Source: Hymenopus coronatus
Lineage: Eukaryota; Arthropoda; Insecta; Mantodea; Hymenopodidae
NCBI GenBank assembly: GCA_030762935.1
Contig: CM060893.1
Span: 9,778,001-9,842,000, forward strand
Direction of reading: 5' to 3'
Length of the DNA stretch: 64,000 nt
Shown here in pieces: positions 1-10,239 of this stretch (positions are counted from its first letter, which is position 1; the number at the start of each line of letters is the position of its first letter). Position numbers and translations under genes: made by a program. The notes beneath the pieces were generated by a model that worked only from the letters and a program-made list of their open reading frames with translations, ran no database searches and was not told the DNA's origin.

Positions 1-235
1 TAATTTGAGATATTATCTTGTTTACCTTTTTTAAAAAGTGGTTTGATATTAGAGTACTTCATTCTATCAGGAAATATTCCACGTTCTTTCTTTAGTGATT
101 TGTTACATAAATAGCTAAGGGGAATGCCTATTAGGTCAGAGCATATTTTTAGGATTTAGTTGATATTTCATCATACCCAGAGGAATTTTTGGTCTTGAGC
201 AAATTTTTTATATTTCAGATGGTGTAGTCATTTTT
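1..235 (-). pseudogene. Non-LTR retrotransposon reverse transcriptase fragment
   Basis: Read on the minus strand this encodes a decayed stretch of the fingers part of a jockey/CR1-type reverse transcriptase: a SGYDEIS-like block, then CSDLIGIPLSYLCNKSL, then GIF/PDRMKYSNIKPLFKKG, which leads into the usual NYRPIS motif beyond the window edge. The match is to the family pattern as I know it, not to a database hit. A one-base loss between GIF and PDR shifts the frame and there are in-frame stops upstream, so the copy is dead. It is cut by the left end of the window. Confidence 0.75.
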
Positions 236-375
236 ACTTTAAATTTAGGGACTCCATGCATGGCCTACAAGTGGGTGGAAATTTTGACCGAATGACTCCC
301 TCACCACTTAGAGGTTGCCCAGATGATTTCAATACCCTGGGTGTGCCAAACCCATACCTAACATAGTAGGTCCCT
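236..375. other. Unassigned sequence before SINE insertion
   Basis: I see no gene or clear repeat here. The stretch lies between the reverse-transcriptase fragment and a SINE. The sequence after the SINE (from about 696) belongs to a gypsy fragment, so this may be a diverged part of the same element, but I could not align it. Confidence 0.3.
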
Positions 376-385
376 GGGGGAGTAG

Positions 386-684
386 CGTCGCCCTCCGTGG
401 TGTAATGGTTACCATGCTGACTTCATATACCCAAGGTCGCAGGTTCAAACCCGGCGGAGGACGATGGATTTTTTCGGGTGTAAAAATCCTTAGCATGGCT
501 TCCTTCGGAAGGGAAGTAAAGCCGTGGGCCCCGTGTCATATATTTACGGCACGTAAAAGAACCTCAAGCCTGATAGAGAGGCCTCTGAGCAAAATTAAGC
601 GGTCTTTCACGCCCAGTATAGAATGGGACGCTGAGAACCACAGCAGTTAAAGAGTGTCCATAAATAACATGCCATTTCCATTTT
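386..684 (+). mobile_element. SINE-A copy, full length, with 11-bp target duplication
   Basis: A tRNA-derived SINE about 300 bp long. The head carries an A-box-like TGGTGTAATGGTTA and a B box GGTTCAAACCC. The body includes ATCCTTAGCATGGCTTCCTT and the tail ends TAACATGCCATTTCCATTTT. The direct repeat TGGGGGAGTAG flanks it at 375-385 and 685-695. It sits inside older retrotransposon debris. Translations of this element (short open frames in many copies) are not genes. Confidence 0.9.
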
Positions 685-695
685 TGGGGGAGTAG

Positions 696-1570
696 GCCCT
701 GGAGAAGCATATCTCTGAATTGTTCTTCTTCACCAAGGACTGCCAAACTCTTCGATGATTCCCTTAGATCTCCTGTCTTCCAGATATGCTATACCTCCGA
801 CAGGCATTGGTGATTGTCCAATAGGTCGGGCATCTGTAGTGTTAATGGTATGGTGTAATTGGTCAGTGTGGCCATAATTTCCATTTTTTTTGCTGAAGGC
901 AGACTGGTATGGGCTAAGTAAAATGCAGTTCCTCTCTAGTTGTGAAGCAATCAGATAGTCGCCCTCCTAAGCAAATCTGGAAGTGGTTCTGAAGGGCCTC
1001 CCAGATGTCTTGGGACATCGCTGACATTGGAATTGCATTCAGTACTTGCTGTCAGTTGTGCTCTTTTGCTGACCATTGACTGTGGGTTGTAGTGACAAAC
1101 TGTCAGCAGAAAACTTTGAAGGAGAATGTTACATCGAATATAGGTGCCTTGAAGCTCGGAGATGTTCTTTCACGTGCCATCGTCTGAAAGTTCAAATCTA
1201 GCATCTCTTTCATTATTGTGTTCAGTTCATTTGCTCCTCCATTGACTCTGCCTTAGGACATTTAAGTCATTCATCATGGTCTTCCAGAGCATCAATGCCT
1301 TCTGTGATAAGATCCAGAGCACTAACGCATTGGTTAAGGTACTTCATGCTTCTGTCCAATTCTACATCCTTTTTCATGCTGGCAAGTTGTTAATCAATTT
1401 TACTCAATATCTTCATTAGATTCTCCATTCTGCATTCCATCTTCTCCATTTCTTTTGTATGGATTTCATTTCTGTTTTCATTTTGTCCATTCCAGATTTC
1501 ATGTTATTTATTTCTTCAAGAATAGCTTTCATCATGTCCAAAGTGCATGAATTCCCGTTTCCAACACCAG
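696..1570 (-). mobile_element. Ty3/gypsy-like internal fragment (leader/gag and RT start)
   Basis: On the minus strand, directly inside an LTR, this holds a putative primer-binding site (CTGGTGTTGGAAACGGG, 1570-1554), then a lysine-rich coiled segment (about 1616-1416, MKSGMDKMKTEMKSIQKKW-like). That segment resembles the same position of the longer gypsy element at 16.3-21.1 kb. Near 770-740 a KGIIEEFGSPW-like segment recalls the start of gypsy reverse transcriptase. Most of the element is deleted and the frames are broken. Protease, RNase H and integrase are absent. Confidence 0.6.
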
Positions 1571-1920
1571 TGTAACAAAAGCTCTTTTTCTCCAAGAACT
1601 CTTTATTTTTCCACAAACTGGTTGTAACCTGCTTTCAAATAATTGTGTTTTGTAACCATTCTGCAGTATAATCTCTTATCGACATTTGTGGTGGTGACGA
1701 CAGAGTTTGCTCACTGTTGTGCATGATGCATTCTCACTGTAAAGTGCACATACACCAGGGTTCCTTTGCTCCTTTTTATGTGCTCATTGCTGGAAATTAC
1801 CAGAAAACCACTGAACATGATGTACACTACCAGTATTCCAAACGTACTTAACTTAGCAATGTACAACATGGATGTCAAAGAAGCTTGTGAAAGAACAGCT
1901 GCCCACTTGCCTGTGTAACA
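1571..1920 (-). repeat. Solo-looking gypsy LTR (350 bp)
   Basis: Bounded by TGTAACA at 1571 and TGTAACA ending at 1920, with the primer-binding-like sequence directly beside the left end. The ends and internal-side junction match the LTR pair at 16283-16663 and 20698-21074 (TGTTACA/TGTAACA ends, CACCAG junction), but the middle is diverged. I take it as the 5' LTR of the minus-strand fragment at 696-1570. Confidence 0.6.
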
Positions 1921-1984
1921 ACAACAGCTGCAATGCTAAGGCAAGCCCTAAACATATGTTTGGTGATTATGGCTGCAGGGCATA

Positions 1985-2196
1985 GTCATAATACCTATAA
2001 AATTCTACACTTTTATTTAGTTAACCAAATCTATAAAATTAAATTAATTTTTATCGAAAAATTATTGGACATGAAAAAAATTCCTGATTTGAATGGTTAT
2101 AATCAATGCTTGTACCTTGCGTAAGCTGATAACATGATCTGTATAAAATTCTACACTATGTATAATCAATGCTATACCTTGCATAAGCTGATATGT
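1985..2196. repeat. AT-rich minisatellite, left part
   Basis: Diverged copies of a unit of roughly 55-65 bp containing GCATAAGCTGATAACATGAT, CTGTATAAAATTCTACAC and TATAATCAATGCTATACC. The same unit resumes at 4936-5205, on the other side of the DNA transposon at 2197-4640, which implies the transposon landed inside the array. Confidence 0.6.
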
Positions 2197-4640
2197 TAAA
2201 ATTGAATTGGTCAGAGCTAAAAGGCATTTTGTCAAGATGGGCAATTTTTGTTTTTAATATTGCTACCTGAGATGTATCAAGCAGTGAAAGAGAGAATTTT
2301 GTCTGACCACTCCTTAAAATAGAAGTCAGGATACCTATCAACACATATGTAGGGAAAAAGCATTGTCACGAACAACATGTCTTTTAGGACTGCATGTCTT
2401 AGGTGATGTGTGGCAGACCTAGTGTACATCATTGTCTAGCACTTGTAATTTTGTGCACCTTAGGACGTATTAACAATTGCGCTTTTACTGTCAGTGAGAA
2501 AGGTTGCTGATATCTATGCTGTGTGGTGAATTTTCCAAGATGTCTACAAAAAGGAAGAGAAATCAAGGTCACTAAAGAAATGCTATTGTTACAGGTCTGG
2601 CATACGTAAATCACAGAGAATGACAATTGTGTCCAAAGAGAGTAGGAGAAAATTGCAGGTAAGTAGCTAGAATAGTATTGCAGTTAGGTTATTGTTTTGG
2701 TTATGTTAATATGTAACCGAATGGGAATACTGATTATTGCATTTTAATTTGTAAGGTAGGAAGAAATGTTTTGAGGGACTCAGTAAAGATGAAAGGAACC
2801 TGATACTGGCAAAATTTCATGGTCTAGCAAATAAAAATGAACAAGATCTTTCCTGTAAAACAGCGTAGGTCCAGGAAATCTGAGAGAGAGGATAATTCTC
2901 AAAAGAAGGGAGAGTGTATGAAAGCTCTTCTAACCTGCATGTGTTGGCGTGAAGGTACTCTACAATATAGCTCATGCTCTTCTTCAAGGAGAACTGCCAA
3001 ACGATAGATGTGGTAAGGCTCCTGCTGTAAATGCAATTTCTGATGAAATTCAGACCTCCATACACAGTCATATTTCCCCTTAAGACTTCTTACTATGCTG
3101 GCAGAGAAATACAATATTTAGACCCTTGCCTTACTGTAAAAGCAGTGTATGAGCTCTGCTATTCCAAATACCCAGATTCAATGGTAAAATATGATGATTA
3201 CTGAGAATATTCCCATCAAAATTACTGCTATAAATTTGGAAGATTTCAGATACTTATTTCTTCATTGTGTGAAGAACTAAAAGCAAAACTGAAAAGCCCC
3301 CATGTTAATGAAAATGTGTAGCAAAGACTGAGTTTGAGGTACATTTTCAAAGAACTAAAGAATTCTTCAAATCTCCAAAGGAACACAGTGCAGTAAGTCA
3401 TAGAAAAGATAAAGGAGGTATAGCATTGGATTTTATGCAGAACATTCCAGTGAAAGAGACATTCCAGCTATGTCAGCTTTGAGTTATTGTTTTTATTATA
3501 CATGGTTTATGAAGTGGGAAATCTTTAGTGCATTTATATCATAAAGGACAAGGAAAAAAGCGTGCTAATGAAGTTTCTTCCCTCCTTTATCACTATGTGC
3601 AGCAATACATTCCACAAAGTATAAGGAGCTAAAGTTATTTACTGATGGCTATCCTGACAGAACAAAAATCCCAGCATGGTTAGGTTTTGCACGATGTTAA
3701 CAGCTATGAGAAGATTTCAATCCATAACACATTCTTTTCCCGAAAGTGTACACTCTTTCCTGCCTTATAACAGCAATTTTGATGTTTTTAAGGAAAAGAA
3801 AGAACAAGGTTGATTGAAGTGTGCTCACTTAGTATGCAGAGCTCATTGCAAACGGCAGAAAGGATATTGAAGTGCATGTTGCAGAGGAAGATGAAATTTG
3901 GAATTTTGATGCCTGGTGGCCTAAAATTATTTAAAAAAGAAAACTGCCAATTCTATTGAAAGTAAAAATAAGCAATCATTCACCCTAGCTGCTTTTAAAG
4001 AGTTTAAATATTTCAGTGATAGGCCAGGAGTAGTTCAAACTGCATTTTTCATAAATTCTCAAATAAAGCACTTTTTTGTTCTTGGAAAGCCTCAGTTGAT
4101 ACCTACACTTTCAGAGCCTCAAGAGAGAGCATATGATGGAAAAGTCACTATCAATATGAAAAAAAAAAAAATCCAGGATATTCAAAAGTTAGTTAATAAC
4201 GTGGAATGTGAGACGCTGGATTTTTATGAAGACATTTTGAAACAGCCTACTCAAGATACTGTTATGCATAAAAAATGTAGGTAACAATATGCCACACTGT
4301 ATTTCATATTTGTCATTTTGTCTTTAGTATACTGATTTTTATGCTTCTTTAGACAATATGTAAATCCAGTAATGTTATTTTTCACTCTTTTTTATTATGA
4401 TTAATTTCATTTTAAAATGCTGTCAGTGCTAAAAGCATTTTGTCAAATTTATACACAATTAATAATATTAAAAACTAGGCACTGCTTTAGGTAATATGCA
4501 TTATCTGCTAGTGCTCTATTTAAGAGAATGCATCTATAATGTGTGTAAACATCTCATTTATAATGTTTTTTTCTTTCTCCTGAAAAAGTTGTAAAAACTA
4601 ACAAAATGCCTTTTAGCTCTAATGAATTCAATTCTACATG
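2197..4640 (+). mobile_element. Decayed DNA transposon with inverted termini
   Basis: The two ends carry an imperfect inverted repeat of about 35 bp: AATTGAATT....AGAGCTAAAAGGCATTTTGT at about 2197-2231 on the plus strand and its reverse complement at about 4598-4634. Between them is the relic of a transposase-like gene (2740-4284). AT-rich minisatellite lies on both sides. A third partial match to the terminal motif (GCTAAAAGCATTTTGTCAA) occurs near 4435. I see no clean target-site duplication. Confidence 0.55.
2740..4284 (+). pseudogene. Transposase-like pseudogene (GQNKN/DUF7869-type family)
   Basis: Broken frames along the plus strand give, in order: a KKCFEGLSKDERNLILAKF segment (about 2760), a CEELKAKLKSPHVNENV segment (about 3270), a segment resembling GISMDFMQ (about 3430), an ELKLFTDG segment (about 3630), and a C-terminal part with AAFKEFKYFSDRPGVVQTAFF and VTINMKKKKIQDIQKLV (3980-4280). 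This order fits a protein family widespread in arthropod genomes, often carrying SDGCGGQNKN, that I believe is annotated as DUF7869 and is transposon-borne; that name is from memory. In this copy the GGQNKN motif reads YPDRTKI. Many stops and frameshifts make it non-functional. Confidence 0.6.
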
Positions 4641-4664
4641 AGATATTATAATTAATACTCATAG

Positions 4665-4924
4665 TGACTGCCTCCGTGGTCGAGTGGTCAGCGAGCTGAC
4701 TTCTCACCCGGAGGTCCCGGGTTCGATTCCCGTCTGGGGCAGGGACTTTTTCTTTAACCGGAATTATTCCCTATTCCCCATAGAGTCTGGAAGTGTGAAT
4801 GTGCATGTGTTCAGTAATATAAAGTTTAACCTAATGTTCTTAACCTACAGTTTCACAACTGAAAGCCCCCGATATGACCATTGATGTTATAGGGGGCTAT
4901 ACAAATGAAGCAAAAAAAAAAAAA
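4665..4924 (+). mobile_element. SINE-C, tRNA-derived, with 11-bp target duplication
   Basis: The first about 73 bases fold partly like a tRNA: 5' TGCCTCC against 3' TGGGGCA, A box TGGTCGAGTGGTCAGC, B box GGGTTCGATTCCC, with a TTCTCAC loop like tRNA-Glu. The anticodon stem is poor and about 185 bases of unrelated body plus an A-tail follow, so it is a SINE rather than a tRNA gene. AATACTCATAG flanks it at 4654-4664 and 4925-4935. Confidence 0.85.
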
Positions 4925-4935
4925 AATACTCATAG

Positions 4936-5205
4936 CTTGCATAATGTGATAATATGATCTCTATAAATTCTACAGTAGGGATACCTTATATAAGTTGATA
5001 ACATTATTTGTATAAAATTCTACACCTATTTATGATCAATACTGATAATACTATCTTTATGAAAATCTTTACCTAGCTATTATTAATTCTTATACCATCT
5101 ATAGGCTAATAACACTATATCTATGAAATTGTACACCTACTTATATAAGCTGATAACATCTCTATAAAAAATACTTATACTTTGTATAGATTGATACCTG
5201 TGGTG
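4936..5205. repeat. AT-rich minisatellite, right part
   Basis: Four to five diverged copies of the unit also seen at 1985-2196 (TAAGTTGATAACATTATTTG, TATAAAATTCTACACCTA, GATCAATACTGATAATAC). No coding potential. Confidence 0.6.
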
Positions 5206-5620
5206 ACGCTCTTTCATAATGAAAATTGCGAAACAATTGCTTTTGGAATACAGGAATTTGTATCAATGTTGAGTTCTGTAACCATCAAAGATGAGGATTA
5301 CATCTAAGGATGATAAGTACAAGACATGTTAAAGAAGGCTTTGCAAGAACAAAACAAGTGATTCTTGTATAAGCAAAACACTATACAAAAAGTGTATCTC
5401 CAATATTCGTATGGAGTTAAAATGGAACAGCTTCTTTCTGCAGATAAAGCCTGTATTTGTATAACTTATGTATCATTTTTGTTCAAGTAATTTGTTTCTA
5501 CAATCATACCAAAACTAATTTATGAAATCATTTTAATTGATTCATTTAATTTTAACATATAAAAATTACCATAGTTCAAGACAAGTACACATATCTGACA
5601 TACAAAATTAAGCATTTTTA
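5206..5620. other. No gene seen
   Basis: AT-rich sequence without an open frame, known repeat or RNA gene that I can recognise. Confidence 0.4.
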
Positions 5621-5623
5621 CTT

Positions 5624-6195
5624 TCTCTATACACACTATGTACATAGTGTATAGAGAAGATATTGCACTCCACCAAAAAATTCGATACTGAGATTTCACC
5701 GGAAATATATGTTTTAGGGTCCTCTGTATCCAAAAAAAGTATTTTCAAAAAAAGGTCCGTGTGTGTGTGTGTGTGTCTGTGAACACGATAACTCAAAAAC
5801 AAAGTCGGTAAAACACCAAACTTGGTATTTAAGTTTAGTATCTTCCAGGGATGCGACACGAAGATTTTGAGAAAAACCCACAACCCCAAGCTACCCTTTA
5901 CATGGAACTTTTTTCGAAAAATTTTGATTTTCTAAAAAATGGCTCTAACAAGTTTTTGATTAAAATATTGTATATTAAAACTACTTACCTGCCAAATGAA
6001 ATGTATATTTTGAATTTTCTGGGAATAGCCTCTGAGAATTACTTTATTCTGGGTGAATTTTACGGAATTTTGCATAACTGATGGACAAAAACTTACCATA
6101 CAACAAATATAGAGCACTTAAAACATACAATTTATGCTATATACATATTTTTCGTGGAGTTGATTGTTTTTGAGGTAGTCCTTGTTTTTGTTTTC
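5624..6195 (+). repeat. Interspersed repeat family E, copy 1
   Basis: Begins with a short imperfect palindrome (TTCTCTATACAC ... GTGTATAGAGAA, 5624-5658). It continues through a GT-rich tract (5758-5778), ACGATAACTCAAAAAC, CACCAAACTTGGTATTTAAG and GGGAATAGCCTCTGAGAATT. Other copies are at 23060-23425 (+), 46440-46935 (-), and fragments at 11810-11935, 29490-29600, 47490-47680 and 53755-53900. Its palindromic edge and lack of coding sequence suggest a non-autonomous DNA transposon; that is inference. Confidence 0.65.
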
Positions 6196-6824
6196 AGCTA
6201 TAAAACACATACCTTTCTCATACAGGCCTTTGTGAACTCCTGTCCATACAAACAAAGGAACTTCAGTCACATAGCAACCAGCTTTTGACTATCACTTTAA
6301 CCTATGGTACTCCCTTATTTTGCTTCTACTTACAAGGAAGCAAGAAATAAGACTATTTCTGCTAATTTTTTCTTGATTAGCAGGAAGTAAATAGAAGCAT
6401 AAGGTTTTTAAAAATAATTTATTGCAGAGATATGGAGAAAGTCATGTGAATGGAGCACATCAGATTTTTTTAGTAGAACTATTTCCCTGAGATAAATACA
6501 AAATATGAACAAAAGAATGAATAAAAAAAAGTAATGAATACCTAATTGAATTTCCAGCAAAAAGATATGCTCCGGGAAAGTGCAAAGCATATATATCACA
6601 AAATATATCAAGAGATTAGGGGAGGGGGGGAACATAAAAGAAAAAATCTGAAGTCAGAAATAATACTGCAGCTGAGTTCAAACATTTTCACAAGTCAGAA
6701 GTCATATTGATCTCTGTATGTTATTAGCAAGAAGTGTCATCAGCCTGAGACAAAGGGGTACTTGAGTACATGGAGCAGAGACTACAAATATATTATAAGC
6801 TTATTAAAAACCTAAAAGCTAACT
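6196..6824. other. No gene seen
   Basis: AT-rich, no supported coding or RNA feature on either strand. Confidence 0.4.
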
Positions 6825-7070
6825 ACAGCTACCACGGTTGAGTGGTTAGACCACTTGCCTCTCACCTAGATGGCCCGGGTTCGATTTCAAGCTACTGCAT
6901 GTAAGATTTGTGGTCAAGAAAGTGGCGCAGGGGCAGGTTTTTTTTTTTTTTTTGGTTCTCCAGCTTCTCCCACCATCACATCCTAGGGGTGCTCCATCTT
7001 TGTTTCATATATCACCAGTGTCATCGCCTGTGGTGCCACAAGTAGTAAAAGCGGTGTTAAAAAAAATAAA
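6825..7070 (+). mobile_element. SINE-B copy with 11-bp target duplication
   Basis: A second tRNA-derived SINE family: head GAGTGGTTAGACCACTTGCC, B box GGGTTCGATT, body with GAGATTTGTGG, CAGGGGCAGGTTTT and TGGTGCCACAAGTAGTAAAA, and tail TGTTAA followed by A-rich sequence. AAAAGCTAACT flanks it at 6814-6824 and 7071-7081. A T-run replaces part of the body near 6940. Confidence 0.88.
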
Positions 7071-7294
7071 AAAAGCTAACTGAAATAAAACTGGGTTTTT
7101 CACTTAAGTATCTGATTTGAAAAACAGAAAGTATATATTTAAGGTTACTGTGGATGCTAAAGGCTAAATGGATTCAAAATAGCCTTGCGTTTAAATGTAC
7201 AATCATACTCTTCACATCATCAGGCTACACTTGAAGATGATAAGCAAACATTCCATAGTGTAGGTGATAAAAATACATAAGAAAGTGGTATATT

Positions 7295-7511
7295 ATTTTT
7301 TCTGGATAGTGTTTAACACCTGATTTTACTGCAAATGGTACTGATGATACATGGAATGAAGATGGAGCACTGGTGAAATGCAGTGATATGGAAAAATGGA
7401 AGACTTGGAGAAAATTCGCGTTTGCACTGTTGTGTGCACCACAAATTCCACATGTGGTCACTTGGGATCGAATGCAGCCAATCTGGGTGAAGGGTAGAGT
7501 TGTCTAGCCAT
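7295..7511 (-). mobile_element. SINE-B copy (antisense), diverged
   Basis: Reverse-strand SINE-B: TAGTGTTTAACACC at the tail end, CCACAAATTCCACATGTGG and CTTGGGATCGAAT at the B-box end. The flanking repeat AGTGGTATATT/AGTGGTATCTT lies at 7284-7294 and 7512-7522. Confidence 0.8.
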
Positions 7512-7649
7512 AGTGGTATCTTCATTTATCTGCTAGTGGTTGTTTTAGGGGCGTCTTGAAACCAGGGCATTTTAGTGTAAATCAATTTATTTCATTTTAA
7601 AGATCAACAAAGTAACCACAAGTATCTTGGTTAGATAGTCTTTTGTCAA

Positions 7650-7711
7650 TTATATATCAATTTATGTTTCTTAAAATTTGATATAGTAGTAAAACATTTC
7701 CAAGTATCACA
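7650..7711 (-). pseudogene. Dead 15th zinc finger after the ZNF-1 stop
   Basis: Immediately after the TAG stop, in the same frame, the minus strand reads CDTWKCFTTISNFKKHKLIYN and then a stop. This is a finger in which the second cysteine became W and the last histidine became N. The stop itself occupies the place of the lysine codon in the KPHKC linker (AAG to TAG). The ancestral array was therefore at least one finger longer. Confidence 0.75.
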
Positions 7712-9107
7712 CTAGTGTGGCTTTGTGACTTCATGAGTCAATTTATGTGTGTTCAAATGTGAAATCTGAGTAAAACACTTTCCACAAGTATCACACTGGT
7801 GGGGTTTTCTGCCTTCATGTGTGAATTTATGTATATTCAAATGTGACATCTGAGTAAAACACTTCCCACAAGTATCACATTTGTGGGGTTTTATACCTGC
7901 ATGAGTCAATTTATGTCGTTTCAAAACTGTTGAACGACTAAAAGATTTTCCACAAGTATCACACTTGTGGGGCTTTATGCTTTCATGAATCAATTTATGT
8001 GCATTCAAATATGACACCCAAGTAAAACATTTCCCACAATTATCACACTTGTGGGGCTTTATGCTTTCATGAGTCAATTTATGTCTATTCAAATCTGACA
8101 TCCAAGTAAAATACATCCCACAAGTATCACATTTGTGGGGCTTTATGCCTTCATGAGTCAATTTATGTCGTTTCAAAGCTGTTATATAACCAAAACATTT
8201 CCCACAAGTATTACACTTGAGGGGCTTTTTGCCTTCATGAATCAGTTTGTGTGTATTCAAATATGACACCCAAGTAAAACATTTCCCACAAGTATCACAC
8301 TTGTGGGGCTTTATGCCTTCATGAATCAATTTATGTTGTTTCAAAATTGTTAAACGAGTAAAACATTTCCCACAAATATCACACTTGTGGGGTTTTATAC
8401 CTTTATGAGTCAATCTATGCACATTCAGATTTGACAACTGAGTAAAATACTTTCCACAAGAATCACACTTGTGAGACTTTATGCCTTCATGAGTCAATTT
8501 ATGTCGTTTCAAAGCTTTTAAATGACTAAAACATTTCCCACAAGTATGGCACTTATGCGGCTTTAAGCCTGCATGAATCAATTTATGTGTATTCAAATAT
8601 GACACCCAAATAAAACATTTCCCACACGTATCACACTTGTGGGGCTTTCTACCTTCATGAGTCAATTTGTGTGTATTCAAAACTGTTAAATTACTAAAAC
8701 ATTTCCCACAAGTATCACACATGTGGGGCTTTATGCCTTTATGAGTCAATTTATGTCTTTTCAAAACTGTGATCCCAATAAAACACCTCTCACAAATATC
8801 ACACTGGTGAGGCAAGTTACTCTCATGAATGAGTTTATGTCTGTTTAAATCTGATGGTGAAGTAAATATTTTGTCACAACTTTTACAATAGTAATTTATA
8901 TGCATGGTGTCTCCAACCAAAACAGACTCGTTACTATAACTTTTGTCACTAAAGTCACACAATTCTACACTATTGTGCTGAGAAAAATTATTATATTTCA
9001 AGAATGAAGATTTGCTGACCATTTGTTCACCATCATGTTGCTCAAAGTAAACACTTTTCTGTACTGAAGACGTTTCTGGTGCACCTATTTCTTGACTCAG
9101 GCATAAC
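7712..9107 (-). CDS. ZNF-1 exon 4: C2H2 zinc-finger array (14 fingers)
   Basis: The last coding exon of a C2H2 zinc-finger protein, expected to bind DNA in the nucleus. The acceptor is CCCATTTCAG|GTTATG at 9108/9107. The first base completes an AGG codon split with exon 3. A charged linker of about 70 residues (EIGAPETSS...) is followed by 14 fingers of the form CxxCxxxFxxxxxLxxHxxxH, all with their Cys/His ligands, and the stop at 7712. The linkers are HEGIKPHKC-like in place of the usual TGEKPY. Fingers 4, 8 and 11 share WVSYL in the recognition helix, pointing to duplication or conversion between fingers. The full protein with exons 2 and 3 is 628 residues. No KRAB, ZAD or BTB domain is visible. 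The target is unknown; the closest relative seen is ZNF-2 in this window. Confidence 0.93.
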
Positions 9108-9148
9108 CTGAAATGGGAATATAATTTACAATTACTGAAATATAACAA

Positions 9149-9583
9149 AATACGTTTTATATATACATGTATTATCCTACAGATTGTTACAGCAAACCTA
9201 GCAGCTAAATAAAAAATTGTCGCAGATGTATACAGTTCATATAGATCGTAATTTTAAATTTGAAGATCATAATTAGCAGACCAAGGCATTGAAAATCTAT
9301 AGACCAGAATGAGTATTACTTGAAACTGTCATGGAGTTTTACTAACTCATCAAATGAACCAGATAATCACGTAATGAAAAGATGGGAAATCCTCCTCTTA
9401 TTTAGAAGGCTACAGCTAAGATATTTTTGATGAAATTTCAAGGAATATTTATGCACTTTCAGAGCAACACTTGCAAATGAGCCAAAGAACAAACAAATGA
9501 CATGAAGGAAAGTTAATCTTCTCTTAATATCGTAATGCAATGTTGCCAGGTGATGAGAAAAATAATAAAAAATTAACTATAAT
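9149..9583. other. ZNF-1 intron 3, nothing recognised
   Basis: Intron sequence 3' of the gypsy-, Penelope- and SINE-bearing part. No independent feature is visible. Confidence 0.5.
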
Positions 9584-9623
9584 ATGAGAGAGAGGGAGGG
9601 AGAGAGAGGGAGGGAGGGGGGGA
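9584..9623. repeat. Purine-rich (GA/GGGA) simple repeat
   Basis: About 40 bases of GAGAGAGAGGGAGGGAGA-type sequence on the plus strand, within intron 3 of ZNF-1. Confidence 0.9.
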
Positions 9624-9916
9624 TAAGTGCACTAATACAGCATTGAGCTTGTGTATATACAGGGCACAGCGACATAGTTTTTGAGGTATAACATGATTGT
9701 CAAGTCCATGCAAACACAACCAAAAGTAAGGAGGCTATAAATAAATCTTAAGTGACAACAGTAACTCTTAAATTGGAAGAAAATGTAAACATGCTACAGA
9801 GCTACTTTGGAAATGCCAAATTTTATTTATTGTTAATCCTATTCAAAATAGTATTTATTTTTCTTTCTCTACTAAATACAACACAACCTACGAACCATAT
9901 ACTTAGAAATCTAGCA

Positions 9917-10164
9917 GGGTCACACCATGGCCAAGTGGTTAGACCACTAGCCTCTCACCTAGATGGACGGGGTTCGATCACAAGTGACCGCATTTGAGAT
10001 TTGTGGTGGACAAAGCGGCACTGGTGCGGGTTTTCTCCAGTACTCTGGTTTACCCCACCATCGCATTCCACTGGTGTTCCATCATCATTCATGTATCATC
10101 AGTGTCACCACCTGCAGTGCCATAAGTAGTTAAAGCGGGCATTAAACCTAACAAAAAAAAAAAT
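9917..10164 (+). mobile_element. SINE-B copy with 9-bp target duplication
   Basis: A full-length SINE-B with GTGGTTAGACCACTAGCC, GGGGTTCGATCAC, GAGATTTGTGGTGGAC and the tail GCGGGCATTAAACCTAACA plus an A-run. AATCTAGCA flanks it at 9908-9916 and 10165-10173. It is antisense to ZNF-1 and absent from the matching intron of ZNF-2. Confidence 0.88.
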
Positions 10165-10239
10165 AATCTAGCATATCTAAACCTTTGATCCCCATATATT
10201 TTTAAAGTTTAGATTGAACCTATATGTTCCATAAAATTA

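Noticed and set aside
405..650. Small protein gene of 81 codons
   Set aside because: It is a translation of SINE-A; the same peptide pattern (TSYTQGRGFKPGG) recurs in every plus-strand SINE-A copy.
4672..4744. tRNA gene (Glu-like)
   Set aside because: Acceptor stem and A/B boxes are good, but the anticodon stem does not pair, and a SINE body, A-tail and 11-bp target duplication surround it.
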